From CAZXBB01 sp964638815 (lineage in GTDB: Bacteria > Planctomycetota > Phycisphaerae > Phycisphaerales > SM1A02): a stretch of DNA of 64,000 nt. This document shows, piece after piece, positions 62,420-64,000 of this stretch. Positions within the stretch are counted from its first letter, which is position 1. Every line of letters begins with the position of its first letter. The position numbers and the translations under genes were made by a program. The DNA lies in assembly GCA_964638815.1 (NCBI GenBank), contig CAZXBB010000072.1, positions 1 to 64,000 of the forward strand. Direction: 5' to 3'. Under the pieces are notes generated by a model, which did no database searches, was not told the DNA's origin, and worked only from the letters and a program-made list of their open reading frames with translations.

Positions 62420-64000
62420 CTAGTACACGGCGTCGGCCACCGGCGCGTCATTCTCCTTCAGCTCCGTCATGATCACGTCCGTCGTCAGCATCAGGCCCGC
62501 GACGGACGCGGCGTGCTGGAGGGCGGTCCGGATGACGAATGCCGGATCGATGATGCCGGTCTTCACGAGGTCCTCGTACGTGCCCGTCGCTGCGTTGAAG
62601 CCGAAGCCGCTCTTGCCCTCGCGCACCTTCTCGACCACGACGTCGCCGTCGAATCCGGCGTTCGTCGCGATCTGCCAGGCCGGGGACTCGAGCGCGGCGG
62701 CAACGATGTCGAAGCCGATCTTCTCGTCGCCCTTCGCCTTCTTGCGCGCTTCCTCGACACTGTTGATCGCCCGCAGGCAGGCGACGCCGCCGCCCGGAAC
62801 GTAGCCTTCCTTCGCGGCGGCACGGGTCGCGTTGAGGGCATCCTCGACGCGGTCCTTCCGCTCCTTCATGGCGGTCTCGGTCGGGCCCCCGACGCTGAGG
62901 ATCGCCACGCCGCCGGTCAGCTTCGCGAGCCGCTCCTGGAGCTTCTCGCGGTCGTAATCGCTCGTCGCGCGCTCTATCAGCGTCTCGATCTGCCGCGCGC
63001 GGGAGTCGATGTCCTTCTTCTTGCCCGCGCCCTTGATGATCGTCGTGCCGTCCTTGTTGATCACCACCTTGCTCGCGGTGCCGAGCTCCTTGATCTCGAT
63101 GTCCTCGAGGTTGCGCCCGAGGTCCTCTGAGAAGAAGGTTCCGCCCGTCAGGACCGCGATGTCGCCGAGCAGCGCCTTGCGCCGATCACCGAAGCCCGGG
63201 GCCTTGACGGCGCAGACCTTCAGCACGCCGCGCAGGCGGTTCACGACGAGCGCAGCGAGCGCCTCGTTCTCGACGTCCTCGGCGATGATCAGGAGCGGCT
63301 TGCCCGCCGTCACCACCTTGTTGAGCAGCGGGAGGAAATCCGCGAGGTTGGCGATCTTCTTCTCGTTGATGAGGATGATCGTGTCCTCGAGCACGCACTC
63401 CGCGGTCTTCGGATCGGTCATGAAGTACGGGCTGAGGAAGCCCTTGTCGAAGGCCATGCCCTCGACGTACTCAAGCGTCGTCTCGGCGGTCTTGCCCTCC
63501 TCGACCTCGACCACCCCGTCGGCGCCGACCTTGTCCACCGCCTCGGCGATGAGCTCGCCGATCTCGGTGTCGTGATTCGCGGAGACCGTCGCGACCTTCT
63601 TCAGGTCTGCCTTGCCCTTGCAGGTGGCCGCCGATGCCTGGATCGCCTCGCTGGCGACCCTCGCCGCATCGGTGATGCCGCGCTGGACCGCGATCGGATT
63701 CGCCCCTGAGGTCACGTGACGCAGGCCCTGCGTGAAGATCGCCTGAGCGAGCACGGTCGCACAGGTGGTGCCGTCGCCCGCCTTGTCGGCGGTCTTCCTG
63801 GCGACCTCGTTGATCATCTTCGCGCCCATGTTCTCGAAGGGCTGCGGCAGCTCGATCTCCTTGGCGACCGAGACGCCGTCCTTCGTGACGGCGGGACCGC
63901 CGAACGACTTCTGGACGACCACGTTGCGACCCGTCGGGCCCATCGTCAGCGCCACGGCCCGCGCGAGCTGGTCGATGCCGCACTTGAACTCGTGCTGCGC
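62420..64000 (-). CDS. groEL: Chaperonin GroEL, partial (start lies beyond the window)
   Basis: 526 codons of a 60-kDa chaperonin; about 10-20 N-terminal residues are missing at the window edge. Conserved features: TMGPTGRNVVVQKSFGGPAV with DGVSVAKEIEL, DKAGDGTTCATVLAQAI (ATP site), RGYMSPYF-equivalent KGFLSPYFMTDP, KAPGFGDRRKALLGDIAVLT and EGYVPGGGVACLRAI. Unlike most housekeeping GroELs it ends ENDAPVADAVY, with no Gly-Gly-Met tail, and LARAVALTMGPTGRN deviates from the usual VKVTLGPKGRN. It may therefore be a specialised paralogue. It is followed by dnaJ, grpE and fmdB on the same strand. Confidence 0.95.
   Translation of the reverse strand, partial: AQHEFKCGIDQLARAVALTMGPTGRNVVVQKSFGGPAVTKDGVSVAKEIELPQPFENMGAKMINEVARKTADKAGDGTTCATVLAQAIFTQGLRHVTSGANPIAVQRGITDAARVASEAIQASAATCKGKADLKKVATVSANHDTEIGELIAEAVDKVGADGVVEVEEGKTAETTLEYVEGMAFDKGFLSPYFMTDPKTAECVLEDTIILINEKKIANLADFLPLLNKVVTAGKPLLIIAEDVENEALAALVVNRLRGVLKVCAVKAPGFGDRRKALLGDIAVLTGGTFFSEDLGRNLEDIEIKELGTASKVVINKDGTTIIKGAGKKKDIDSRARQIETLIERATSDYDREKLQERLAKLTGGVAILSVGGPTETAMKERKDRVEDALNATRAAAKEGYVPGGGVACLRAINSVEEARKKAKGDEKIGFDIVAAALESPAWQIATNAGFDGDVVVEKVREGKSGFGFNAATGTYEDLVKTGIIDPAFVIRTALQHAASVAGLMLTTDVIMTELKENDAPVADAVY

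Overview
This is a high-GC bacterial chromosome segment with dense, mostly operonic coding and no phage genes, CRISPR array or rRNA. The best taxonomic guess is a planctomycete of the class Phycisphaerae. Two secreted proteins end in the PAPGALALLGLAGL-RRRRA type of sorting tail common there, and CRTAC1/UnbV proteins, TPR-sulfotransferases and many type II secretion-like pseudopilins fit as well. This placement is inference from gene content; the window has no rRNA.

Positions 1-7435 hold housekeeping genes: pdxH, a membrane protein, a secreted metzincin protease, purE, asd, a SUI1/eIF1-like factor and tRNA-Gln(CUG). A 234-bp element with 27-bp terminal inverted repeats abuts purE. Positions 7436-17244 are one long plus-strand type IV pilus/type II secretion operon: PAS histidine kinase, STAS protein, PilB/GspE ATPase with MshEN-like repeats, PilC/GspF, PilM, PilN, PilO, a PilP-like protein and three prepilins. 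A minus-strand response regulator and HD-GYP phosphodiesterase pair follows (17420-19485).

Positions 19655-42685 are a second, minus-strand secretion operon in the order F-G-H-I-J-K-(L/N fusion)-(M/P-like)-D-lipoprotein, with almost every gene overlapping the next by 4 bp. Its secretin gene is extraordinary: one 14-kb reading frame of about 4,686 residues, with a signal peptide, an N0-like domain, about 51 tandem secretin-N modules and one normal secretin barrel at the C terminus. The operon has no GspE ATPase, GspC or prepilin peptidase, so it may share the ATPase of the first operon. This is the most striking system in the window.

Positions 42810-55316 carry a permuted-papain YiiX-like protein, a 350-bp alternating purine-pyrimidine tract, a sulfotransferase/aminotransferase pair, a TPR-sulfotransferase overlapping acetyl-CoA synthetase, a secreted P-domain protein, and an overlapping operon of a MauE-thioredoxin-like protein, a CRTAC1 protein and a TPR protein. 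Positions 55317-64000 hold a second sorting-tail protein, twin 110-bp hairpin repeats, ribonuclease R, and the chaperone operon groEL (partial)-dnaJ-grpE-fmdB. Several intergenic repeats recur across the window.
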